Positions 25,104-35,472 of a DNA stretch of 64,000 bases are shown here, one piece after another. Both the position numbers and the translations under genes were made by a program. Source of the stretch: Glossina fuscipes (taxonomy: Eukaryota; Arthropoda; Insecta; Diptera; Glossinidae). The DNA lies in assembly GCF_014805625.2 (NCBI RefSeq), contig NW_023998415.1, positions 47,250,099 to 47,314,098 on the forward strand, in the 5' to 3' direction. Position 1 is the first letter of the stretch, and the number at the start of each line of letters is the position of its first letter. The notes beneath the pieces were generated by a model, which was not told where the DNA came from, made no database searches, and saw only the letters and a program-made list of their open reading frames with translations.

Positions 25104-25742
25104 ATGTTTAATAACTTATTTGGAAAAGCTCCGACTTTAAAGGAACAACAGCGTGAAAATGATAGGAATCTAAGAAAAGCAACCAGAGATATTGAACGTG
25201 AACGTCGGAAATTAGAAGAGGAGGAGAAAAAATTAGAGCAAGAAATACGGAAAAACGCCGCCCAAGGCAACAGTGATGTATGTCGGATACTTGCAAAGCA
25301 ATTAGTTGAAATACGTAAGCAAAAAGCACGAACATTCGCAGCCAACAGCAAAATAACTTCGATTGGCTACCAGAATAAAACAATTGGTACTAATGTGGCT
25401 TTAAGTAATGCAATGGGCACAACAGCTAAAACTATGGCCGAAATGAATAAAGTCTTGAGACCGGAAGGCATAGCTGCGAATGTTAGAGACTTTCAACAGG
25501 CCAATATGAAAATGGAAATGACTGATGAAATGATTAATGATACATTGGATGAAATGCTTAATGATTCCGATGACGAACAAGAAACTAATGCTGTAGTCAA
25601 CAAAGTCTTAGATGAAATTGGCATCGAAATTTCGGGTAAAATGGCTAATATACCGGCTGCCGGTTCAAGTGATTTAGAAGTGAAAGATATACGAACTGAT
25701 AAAGACATAGCAGAACAATTAGCTAAATTAAGATCAACGTAA
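25104..25742 (+). CDS. CHMP2B: CHMP2B, ESCRT-III subunit
   Basis: An intronless gene of 212 residues. CHMP2B is an ESCRT-III filament protein acting with VPS4 in membrane scission at endosomes, at cytokinesis and in repair. The N-terminal basic helical hairpin is plain (KATRDIERERRKLEEEEKKL...EIRKNA...KQLVEIRKQKARTFA). The central NMKMEMTDEMINDTLDEML block follows. Then comes the highly conserved VNKVLDEIGIEISGKMA near residues 167-183. The tail DKDIAEQLAKLRST matches an MIT-interacting motif for VPS4. The conserved residues favour CHMP2B over CHMP2A. It converges on the DHRS4 gene, with only 59 bases between stop codons. Confidence 0.96.
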   Translation: MFNNLFGKAPTLKEQQRENDRNLRKATRDIERERRKLEEEEKKLEQEIRKNAAQGNSDVCRILAKQLVEIRKQKARTFAANSKITSIGYQNKTIGTNVALSNAMGTTAKTMAEMNKVLRPEGIAANVRDFQQANMKMEMTDEMINDTLDEMLNDSDDEQETNAVVNKVLDEIGIEISGKMANIPAAGSSDLEVKDIRTDKDIAEQLAKLRST

Positions 25743-25801
25743 GAATATGTATTATATAGTTTAATAACCATTTAAGACGATTTATAATAATGCTTATGGA
25801 A

Positions 25802-26950
25802 TTATAATCGTGCACACATACCACCAGCTGCCACTATACTTTCACCAGTAATATAGCTGGCATCATCAGATACCAAAAAAGCTACTATACCAGCCATTTC
25901 TTCCGTCATACCCAAACGACGCATTGGGATTCTAGCTAAGACCATCTCTTCAGCCGTTTTCGATTCGTATAACTATAATTGTAAATGAATTTAATACTAG
26001 TTTTTTTCTTCCTTTTTGAAAGAACGCTTAATAAAAGTTCGAAGATTTCTTACCGACTTTGAAAATTTCGTTTTTATAATACCGGGCGCTAAGCAATTTA
26101 CTCGTATACCTTCCGAAGCTAAATCTTTCGCAGCCGCTTTAGTTAAGCCAATGAGAGCAGTTTTACTAACAGAATAAGCACCCAATAGCTAAACACAATA
26201 GAATTAGAAAGGGGAACTTTATCGGTATACAATGCATAATAGGTACCTCAAAGGCATCATAACCGGCTATAGAGGAGACGAACACAATGTTAGAATTTTT
26301 CTCTTTGCGTAACCATGGCAAGGCTTCTTTAGCCAGTAAATATGAAGACTTGACATTAACATCGAAAATTTTGTCCCAAACTCTTTCGTCACAATCTAAG
26401 ACACCACCAACCGCTGGATTTGTTGCAGCATTTGATACTAATATATTAAGTTTACCATATTTTCGTATGGTACCCTCAAACAATTCTTTGCGATCTTTTG
26501 CGTCGCCAACATGACACTTTAAACCAACAACATTCAATTGCAGTTTACACAATTCCTCTACAGCTCTATCAACATTATTCTGCTTGCGGCTGCTTATCAC
26601 CACATTGGCACCTTCTTGAGCTAAACGTTTTGCTATAGCAAAACCAATACTAGAAAGTAAAAATTTTATTTAAACGTATCGCAGTATGTGTATGCATTTC
26701 ATATTTCTTCTCACCCATCAGTGGATGCAGTGACTACTGCTACTTTCCCCTCTAAACGTTTCATGCTACTATTAGCTGCAAACGTATTGCTGCAATATCT
26801 ATTTTTGGAGATACTTTGGTTAATACCAACTATTGGAACGAACTTTTTGTAATGGTTTGCTAAAATAGGTTGCGTTAGTCGCGCGACACCTTTGCTCAAT
26901 TTAAAAGCCAGTATTAACGATGTTGTGGCATTTATTGCCGTAGTCTTCAT
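25802..26950 (-). CDS. DHRS4: DHRS4-type short-chain dehydrogenase/reductase, peroxisomal tail
   Basis: Four minus-strand exons (26715-26950, 26247-26649, 26054-26188, 25802-25972) encode 314 residues. The Rossmann glycine motif is VTASTDGIGFAIA. SNAATNP stands in for NNAG, and the catalytic residues are Ser in VSSIAG (about 204-205), Tyr218 and Lys222 in YSVSK. DHRS4 is an NADPH-dependent carbonyl/retinal reductase of peroxisomes. The C terminus ARL is a good type-1 peroxisomal signal. Unusually, about 65 residues rich in basic and hydroxylated residues precede the SDR fold and look like a mitochondrial presequence. An internal ATG at 26764 (SSMKRLEGK) would give the standard-length peroxisomal form. 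Frames join at GG|T and in phase 0 elsewhere. Confidence 0.93.
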
Positions 26951-28637
26951 ACTTTTCAACCTTAATTATGGTTAATTCCAATAAATCAAAAGAGTGGACT
27001 TTGACTTCAGTTTGAATAAGAGTCTAGCAATCTTTTTTGTTTTTGTGCTATATATTAAAAGTATTTCAGATTTACTCGTCGCATTATCTTTCACTTAAGT
27101 TAGGTACATACATAATAACAGTTTCTTAGCGAAATTATGTTTGGGTAATTTAAGGTTATCAGAATAAAAGCTATACTTGGCCTATCGTAATATTCGTATT
27201 CGCGAAAATTAATTTCAACGTAATTCTCCATTTGATCGCATTCAATTAAAATCAGCTGTTGCGTGCATTATTTACCTTCATTTCTATACAAATTTGCGTT
27301 AAGGCATGAAGAAAACAGCTTTTTTCTATTATAAATTGAAACATTTATATTTTACGAGTGTTATTGTTATCATTAAGTATATTTTGTTAAAAGCTTATTA
27401 AAGTGTTTAAGAAAAGTATACGAGAAGCGAAGAATAAAAACTACATTATAGATCAAACATTTCAATGTATAGGATGAATATGTGAGTTCACATAAAATAT
27501 TCGTCTCAAAGCGACCGTACCTTAAGTTCTACAGTAATTCACCTCATGAAAATGAGTTTAGAAAAAAGATGTTTTGGTTAGAGAAAATCACGAAGCATAT
27601 CGAGATTAACTTGAAAAAAAAACACGACTATTGCGTGGAATAAGAACTTGTTAAAAAGAAAAAAAAAAAACTATTTGGCAGGTTAGAAAGAAACATTAGA
27701 AATTTATCGTATCGTATTAATGTAAATTTTGCTATAATTATGCTAAACCGGAATATTAATATATCTCTTTGCTTTTTCATTTACCCCAGAATGAAAGCAA
27801 TGAAAACTCATGGCAATCTTACATATTCACAAACAAAAACGTTCCTCAATTATCGACTTACTGGCAAGCGAAAGTTATATATCACAAGCATGATTACCTT
27901 GCAGGTAATAGAGCGCGAAGCCTAGTACGAGCTGCCGATCTTTAACAATTATGACCAGCTTTCTGGTATCATTTAGTTTTCTTCATCCGACCCAATTTAA
28001 TTAAATAGGTACGACAAACTCTGATCAACGTCGAACGAGAAGTACTAAATTGCTGAACACAATGACTGCGTTTGCACATTGCATCACGCATAAACTACCA
28101 AAGTAAGATTTGTTTGTGAATCTCATGTAACATTTTAACTTTACACGTACGCACACGTTAATATTTTAAATTTTAAAGTGAACGTTTAGATTTTTATTAA
28201 AAAAAAAGAAGATATATTGCCACCTACTACTTACACGGGAAAAAATATTTGTTTCACTTTATAGCATTATAAAATTGAAGGCGTATTCAGTCCTATTAAA
28301 ACATTTGAGCTTGCAGCTATCCTATTTTATAAACAAATAAACTTTTAGTTTTTGTAACGTATATAATAGATGTCCTTTATTTTAGCGAACATGATGAAGA
28401 ATTTATTATAGCTTTATAGCGTTGAAAAATACCGTGCAGTTGGGAGAAAAATTGCATATATTTCATATATAACGTTGTAAAATTTGTAGAAAATTTTATG
28501 CATATTTTTTTTAGTGGTGTGAAATACGGTAAGCTCAGGTTTTTTGTATATACTTTCGGTTTATGTGTATTAACAGCTGATCGCTTTGTTTATAAACTGC
28601 GTAAGACGAAAATAGTTATTATTAATAAAATTTTAAA
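26951..28637. other. Divergent intergenic region DHRS4 / Eaf6
   Basis: 1.69 kb of AT-rich DNA. ATCAGCTGTT at 27251-27260 (DHRS4 side) and AACAGCTGAT near 28572 (Eaf6 side) both match the fly core-promoter E-box motif (Ohler motif 5, CAGCTGWW). The 61-codon frame at 27740-27925 shows no family similarity. No other gene is seen. Confidence 0.5.
28572..28581 (+). promoter_or_regulatory. Core-promoter E-box (motif 5 type) upstream of Eaf6
   Basis: AACAGCTGAT about 60 bases upstream of the ATG at 28638 matches the TATA-less fly promoter motif AWCAGCTGWT. The position fits a short-leader housekeeping promoter. Confidence 0.5.
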
Positions 28638-29400
28638 ATGAGTTCACCCTCCACTAAATCGAACAATGACACAGTGTCCAATAAACAAAGAAAGTCCTCG
28701 AAAAATAGTTCGAATTCTAAATCGACAAATTTAGATACTCGAGCAGAGTTAGCAGATCTCATAAAGAAAAAGGCGGAAACATCCGTAAGTGTCGAAAATA
28801 AGCTATAAATTTCTAGCAGTCATTATAATTTTTATATTTACCGTGTGAAGGAGCAATTGGCAAATTTGGAAAGGCAAATATATGCTTTTGAAGGTTCCTA
28901 CCTAGAAGATACTCAATTATGTGGGAATATTATAAGAGGCTGGGAAAGATATTTAACTTCCAATAAGGCAACAAACTCTAAAGCAGACAAGCGTAATCGA
29001 AAGTTTAAAGAAGCGGAACGATTGTTTTCAAAATCTAGCATTACGTCGATGGCAATATGTAACCGTAGGTATTTCATATAAATTATTTGACCGCTCCGTA
29101 AGCATTCGTTGTTCTATTTTAGCCGAACGAGCTAGTGAGTCTGATTCAGTGACGAATGAAGACTCTAGCGATAATCAGATAACTTTAAATCAAAACACAA
29201 CCACAGTGCATGACGGAACCACCTGTATTAAAAGTTCTGGTAAAGATGATAAATCGGAACGGGCTGCTACACCACAGCGTGACATTAGCAAAGAGCCAGG
29301 GACTCCAAGCGCGACTTCAACTAAAAGTAAATTGCCTTCCAGCTCAAGTATAACTCCGAAGAAAAGTGGACACATCAATAAAAAAATACGTCACCGATGA
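28638..29400 (+). CDS. Eaf6: Eaf6, NuA4/MOZ histone acetyltransferase subunit
   Basis: Three exons (28638-28784, 28851-29064, 29123-29400) encode 212 residues. Eaf6/MEAF6 is a small scaffold subunit of the NuA4/TIP60 and MOZ/MORF histone acetyltransferase complexes in the nucleus. The core [38 protein letters not shown] (residues 34-72) is a coiled coil. [12 protein letters not shown] follows, then [20 protein letters not shown], which together define the family. The N terminus and the C-terminal part are Ser/Thr-rich and disordered, ending in the basic [11 protein letters not shown], a likely nuclear localisation signal. The intron after residue 49 is short (66 bases). Confidence 0.94.
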
Positions 29401-29613
29401 TTTAAGGGTAGATGACGGCTTAGAAATACATATTGAAAAACTGAAGTCGTACCTATTGAGACCTCTAATAGTAATCCGCTAAATTTTTATTATAAAAATC
29501 TTTGTCAAATTCCTTATTGGAAGGTAACTTGAAATATATTATGAAAAGTCACAGAGTCTTAAGAAAGATTTAAATAAACGCAACGTAGGGCAGCAGTAGA
29601 AAAAATTTAACAA

Positions 29614-30316
29614 CTATAATACAATAAAATAGACGACCAGGCATATGACCATCAGTGTTATAATCATGCCACCAACCATCACATATTTATCTTCGACAAT
29701 ACGTCTTTCAATTAATTTCATGGTGTGATTAGATAAACCCAACGTACTGCCAATAATCATTATGCGTTTTTGAGCTCCTTTCAGTGTACTACGTTGATTA
29801 ACCAGACTGCTTAATATATTACCGCCACTTGATAACATTTCGTCAACACCACGATGAACATTGTCCAACTGATTATTATGCTGCAGAGCATAGTCAATGT
29901 CTAGGCATGTTTCATTATTATTTGCCGTAAATCTGTGACTCAATAACTGTTCCCTCTCCGACAATTCCGCTTCCCTTTTTTGGCGCTTTTCCCTAAATAA
30001 CTGAAGAGAGCTTTGCAGGTGCATGACATCATACTTAAGCTGATCGACACGCATTTTTGCATTTTGCCGCTGCGACGCGGGTATTTTATAAAGTAAAACA
30101 TCTAAACGATCACAATTCCTGCAAAAAGCGGCAATTATTACTATCATTTATATGAAGTAGAGGTCTGCAAATTTACGAGTTAACTTGCGTGATTCTCATT
30201 TGTATTTCATTTTCTACATCATAATTTTCGGGAGCTCCACTAGTTTGCACCAGCTTCTGGAAATTTTTTTCTATTTCTTGCAAAATGCGATTCGTTTGAT
30301 GGTACAATGCTTCCAT
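29614..30316 (-). CDS. GOSR2: Membrin (GOSR2), Golgi Qb-SNARE
   Basis: Exon 1 is 30177-30316 and exon 2 is 29614-30118. The donor TC|GTAAAT gives a frame-perfect join ([19 protein letters not shown]) and 214 residues, nearly the human length. Membrin is a Qb-SNARE for ER-to-Golgi and intra-Golgi fusion. The N-terminal helical bundle includes [17 protein letters not shown]. The [19 protein letters not shown] block is highly conserved. The SNARE motif covers about residues 120-185 ([19 protein letters not shown]...LKGAQKRIM...[14 protein letters not shown]). A C-terminal transmembrane anchor runs from about 192 to 213. It is divergent from the CoA synthase gene, with 293 bases between start codons. 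Confidence 0.95.
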
Positions 30317-30609
30317 ACTCAATAGATTATTGGAATGGTTAAAAAATCTAAATATTTAAATATAATCCGCACAATTGGAGCATAATTAAAATTTGGTTTT
30401 TGTGACGTGTTTTTACTACGGCAATGTTGCCAAGTACCAGTATTACTACATCATGATTGCCTTCAATTGAAAAATTTATTGAGTGGGACAATTTTGACGT
30501 TATGCAAATGAAATTTGTTATCTTTGACATTGTCCAAAGTTCTTCGCATGAATATATCGTCAACAGACTTAATCCATCCTTCTTAAACAAACGAATAAAC
30601 AAACAAAAT

Positions 30610-32231
30610 ATGGCTTCTACTGGATTATTGGTTATATCGAACTTTAAACAAACACCACAGACTTTGAAAGCCATTGAAAAATATGTTCACTCACTTTATG
30701 TGCATATCAATGTACCTGGTAGTGCAACTCCAGTGCCTTCTTGGGGTCGTTTTATATCACAACTTTACGTCGATGGTGCAACTTTATTAACTTCCTGTGA
30801 AAAGCTGAACATGAATATTTTGGTGGGTCCGCTGAAACAGCAAGGCACTTTTGATAGTCTTCGACTTAAACCAATTGATATGATATTCTCCGACGCCCGT
30901 TGTACCGAAGTATGCGAGCAATTGCGACAACAATTGCAAATCGAGAAACCACCCATTTATTTGGCCGATGATGTAGTTGTAACGGATTTGTGCGAGCATC
31001 AACAATCTAAACCTCTGGATAAATTACAAGTGTATGAAAACGTTGTCTTGGGTGGAACGTTTGATAGAATTCATCTAGGTCATAAAATATTTCTTACGCA
31101 AGCTGTGTTAAGAGCCTGCAGGCGATTAGTGGTGGGCGTTACTACGCAAAAGATGACAAAATGTATAAGCAATCGTCTCTTCGCATTGGTCTATTCAATT
31201 TTAAATTTTAGCTTATCATTTCAGCAAAAATTTTGAACGAGTTGATTTTACCGGTGGAGCAGCGAATCTCTGAATTACGTGAGTTTTTACAGGAGATCGA
31301 TTCTACTCTTCACTATGAAATCGTACCTATAGATGATCCATATGGGCCTACAAACAGCGATCCTAACATGGATATGATTGTGGTTAGTTCAGAGACGTTG
31401 CGCGGTGGTGAGAAGATTAACGAAATTCGAGCTAAAAATAATTTAAAACTACTCGACATCTACTGCATTGATCTTGTGGAAAATTCCGATCGAAAAGGGC
31501 CTAAAGAAAGTAAAATTAGTTCCAGCAATGCACGTATAGACTTGTTAGGCACTCGTTTACGGCAACCAGAATATCATAAAAATTTGCCATCAGAAATTTA
31601 TATTATTGGGCTTACCGGTAACATAGCCAGTGGAAAAAGTAAAATGACGCAACGTTTCCAGTCGTTGGGGGCCACCGTAATGGATTGTGACAAAATAGCT
31701 CATGAAATATACGAACCAGGTCAAGTTTGCTATGACAAGATTATTCAACATTTCGGTCGATCTATCTTAGATAACGGTCGTATTGATCGTCCTAAATTGG
31801 GAGCAATTGTATTTAGTAATCCCAAAGAGTTGGAAAGATTAAATGATATTGTTTGGCCAGAATTATTGAAAGAAGTGAAGAGAAGAATTCAAGGTTTACC
31901 TATCATTCCAGGTGAGATCAAAATAGTGATTTTGGAGGCTGCTGTTCTTTTGAAGGCTGGCTGGGACAAAGAAGTGCACGAAGTGTGGTCAATGTTAGTG
32001 CCTTTAGATGAGGCCATACGTCGTGTAGTCGCACGTAACAATTTAACCGAAACAGCAGCGCGTGACCGCCTAGCTAGTCAATTAACAAATAAGGAACTTG
32101 TCGCCCGTTCGCACGTAGTGTTCAGCTCTCAATGGGAACCTGAATTTACCCAAAAACAAGCCGAAAAAGCCTGGAATATGCTGAAAGAGGAGCTTCAGCA
32201 AAAACAGTTACAAACAAAGCATAATTTATGA
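30610..32231 (+). CDS. COASY: Bifunctional CoA synthase (PPAT-DPCK)
   Basis: Exons 30610-31162 and 31225-32231 encode 519 residues. The enzyme carries out the last two steps of coenzyme A synthesis. Phosphopantetheine adenylyltransferase forms dephospho-CoA, and dephospho-CoA kinase phosphorylates its 3' hydroxyl. The nucleotidyltransferase motif GGTFDRIHLGHK is at 148-159 (HxGH signature). The kinase P-loop GLTGNIASGKSK lies at about 313-324, followed by VMDCDKIAHEIY. The region before 148 matches the poorly conserved N-terminal part of animal COASY. The frame is open for 51 codons upstream of 30610, including an in-frame ATG pair (MQMK), so a longer start is possible. The 62-base intron interrupts the PPAT domain after TTQKMTK. 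Confidence 0.95.
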
Positions 32232-32363
32232 TAACTGATCTTGCTGAAGTTCCGCATGCTATGGTTCGTTATGCATTTAACCAGACAATCAATCACTAAA
32301 GCTGTTTGTTGAATATATTTGTATATTATTTACTTTAAAATAAAGATTTTTATTGATCAGACT

Positions 32364-33469
32364 TTAATGACTTTCGCCCTTTTTACCGGCCACGCGTTTA
32401 AAGTCATTCATTTTAGTGGTCATTAAGGGTGAGCCAATGAAACCCACATAATCAATTTGCGTTACCTCAGCACCCGATTGATTATTTTTTACAAATATTT
32501 GTATATTTTGTACATTCTGGAACTTAACGTAGCGCAAATTAACCGGTGTCCCCTTTTCCAGATCCTTCGGATCCAAACTGAAAAGGAAGAAATAAGAAAT
32601 AAAACCTCCCTGAAAATATATGTACAATAATTTACACCAAATCCTGTACGCTAGTCATGCTTTCGGCCTGGTCGAAATCAATGGTTCGTGGTTGGTTTAT
32701 GAAAAGCTTAATTTCTCTAGGTGCCAATTGCATTGGAGCTTTAAATTTCAAGGAGTGAATTTTGACCACTTGATTAAATGTTATAGACAATATCAGTTGT
32801 TCATCACAATCCGATTGTAAATAGCCACCCTCAGAAGCGAGACAGTGACTTAAAGGATGATCGTCTGACTCATTAAGACATTCACACTCTTGTTTCGATA
32901 TAAAGCTGTTCAAATCCATCTGAAAATTTAAGTACGGAAAATCTCAATATTATTGGATGGAGTTCAATGTTCATTCGATCATACTAGGCCCTGGCCGTAA
33001 TCTTCACCGGCCTCATCGCCTCCACTAGCACCAGCATATTCCTGAATCTTGGCCTCTAAAGCATTAATGTCTGCTCCTTGAATTCTATCAATTTTCGTCT
33101 AAAATGCATAAATTGTTATCAATTTCTAACAAACCGAAGTACCTTTAAAATGTACCCTATTTCTATAAAACACGAATGTAGGCATGGCCGAAACTCCTTG
33201 GCTAGCTGCAGTGTCTTGACATTTGTCTACATCCACTTTAAGAAATATCGCATTGGGATATTTACCGGGAAGCAATTCAAAATGTGGAGCAATACGCTGA
33301 CAAGGCCCACACCTATATAAATACATGTAAATGGTGAAAATTTTAATTACATGACCGTGAAAATAATAAACTACCAAGCAGCTGTAAAATCAACCACTAC
33401 TAAGCGTATGCCGGCCGCAGCCAATTCCGACTGAAAATGAGCTTCATCATTTATTACACGTACGGACAT
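32364..33469 (-). CDS. TXNL1: TXNL1, thioredoxin-PITH protein
   Basis: Five minus-strand exons encode 287 residues (human 289): 33375-33469, 33156-33312, 32985-33098, 32636-32919, 32364-32577. Thioredoxin-like 1 is a cytosolic redox protein that binds the 26S proteasome lid. Residues 1-105 are a thioredoxin fold with the active site WCGPC split by intron 1 (TG|G). Residues about 125-287 form the PITH domain (SLKFKAPMQLAPREIKLFI, LRYVKFQNVQNIQIFVKNNQ). The terminal KMNDFKRVAGKKGESH is the nearly invariant proteasome-binding tail. It converges on COASY, with 132 bases between stop codons. Confidence 0.96.
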
Positions 33470-35472
33470 CTTTTTAATTGATGTTATTGACAGAATTAGT
33501 AATTGAATGCAACGCCAAATAATTTTCTAAAAATTTGCGGATCGTCAAAAGATGACAGAGCAACTACCGAATGCTACTTCTTGAATAAAGTTATCATTCA
33601 CAAAATTAATTCATTGTTCATTAGTGTTGAATTCACAAATTCACCTTCACTTCACTAACAAGTAGTTAGATTAAATCACAAATATCATTCACAGTTCGTT
33701 ATCGTATTGCATTTAAAAAAAAACAAGTATTTTGTCCCTATGCATTTCGTTACTGGCGATTGCAACTCACCAATGGATCTTGAAGAAGTCTTCCTCCCCA
33801 ATCTGCAGTTCTAGACAAACTGTCACTATAAATCACATTCTCTGCGACTGTCTTAACTTTCCCTTGGCTAGAAGTATTGCATTTGGAACGATTAATACTT
33901 TGGACATTCTACAATCACCTTCAGAACAAAATATCAATTCAATATATTACTTTGTTAATACTACTAAGCTCATTGTCTAATATACATTTATTTAAATTAG
34001 AGCCGATAGCCTGTGTTGCTAACGCTCAATGTCTTTTTTTTTAGTCTAAGAATTTATTTCATTAGTCTAAAATTATAATAATACTAATAATAATATTAGT
34101 AATAATAAGAATAATAATAATAGTATTTTAATTTCACCTTTTACTCCAATTGCTTAATTAATACTTTTAATACGACAATGGTTATAATAAATTGCGTATC
34201 ATTAATCATTAATCTTCGTGTATATAAAGGTAAATATTAAATTCTTTTTTTAAATTAAACTTTTATATTTTTTTAAGATCGGTGCGTATTTTAATAGAAA
34301 AGCGAAAAAGCAGATACGAATCATAGAAGATGGGAGAATTTGCATATATTTGTGCATCCTTTCACCACATTTGCAAACACTACAAAGTGCAGAACCCAGA
34401 ATACCAAAATTTATTTTCTGCAGCTCCTGCATTTTATTTTAACGACATTTCGCTGGAGATCTCCCAATTAGAGTGAGGAAATAAGAATTGGCATGTTTTC
34501 TACACCTTCAAATTATATAATAATGGAATAAAAAATATGCGGAATAAATCCGCTTTTATCCAAATAAAAAAGTTGGGTTTACTTTTGACAAGCTGATTAA
34601 AAATAAAAAAATTCATTTCAAAATATTATACATATTTTATAGGCAAATTCATACGTCAATGTAAAAAGATATAAAATAAAAATAAAAGGCAAAGTTTTGC
34701 ATAATCTAGTTTTTATTTACGTTTGCATGGTTTTGTTATTGATTGTATTATTGTAACCGTCAACTTTGTCCCTTATTTTCCCATTATTTTTCGAAGCAAA
34801 TTTTGAATGGCGAAAGCCATACATAACTCTCAACCAAATGGTTCTCAACGTACGCCCTTTATATGAAAGCTAGTTAATTAAAAGATACATAATTACTGCC
34901 AAGCTTCAATAGGAAGGATGATGAACGGGAAAGGATTAGGTATACAAAAAGGCAAAACTGGAGGAAAGACACATATTATATGATTATATGTGTTTATTTA
35001 GGTTTTCGGATCATATTGTTCTTAGTCTTTTGTGCTTTAGTTTTTATTTTTTTTTTCTTTACTGTCTTCTCAGTATCTTTGATATCTTATTTATGTTCTA
35101 GTGATATTTATAGAGTATGTAAGTCGGATGAAAATAGACGCAATGATACTACGTTATTGTTGTTATATATAATATCTGGCAACGACAGCATAGTCATTGA
35201 GTGCATTTTACTTATATTTTGACTTTTTCGTAATAAAGTTTTGCAACACTGTATAAATTGGTTTTAACTGCAAAATGCAGCTTCTTAAATATAATAATCA
35301 TTCACTGTTTTTTCGTGTCGAATTCCCATGTTCTCTTCACCAGGGAAATACTTACATAGCAACGATAAGGCTAGCATTGAGAGTGAAAATTTCGCAGTTT
35401 TATTTAACGGTTATAATTAAAATTATCCTGCTAAGTGAAAGAAAACATAAAAGTTAAGTTTTTAGTTGGAAT
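33470..35472. other. Intergenic region TXNL1 / TRAPPC3
   Basis: About 2 kb, AT-rich. It contains a decayed retrotransposon piece at 33741-33980 and AAT-rich simple sequence at about 34074-34130. Frames at 34250-34432 and 34980-35222 lack support. Confidence 0.5.
33741..33980 (+). mobile_element. Non-LTR retrotransposon 3' fragment (decayed)
   Basis: The frame reads ...SSSPICSSRQTVTINHILCDCLNFPLARS... and ends YYFVNTTKLIV. The C-x(2..3)-[CR]...T(I/V)xHIL-x-(D/E)C pattern followed by R and a final F-x(3)-T-x-L is the usual C-terminal zinc-knuckle region after the RNase H / RT part of many insect LINEs. No upstream RT is intact, so this is a 5'-truncated remnant. No clear poly-A tail is seen. 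Confidence 0.6.
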
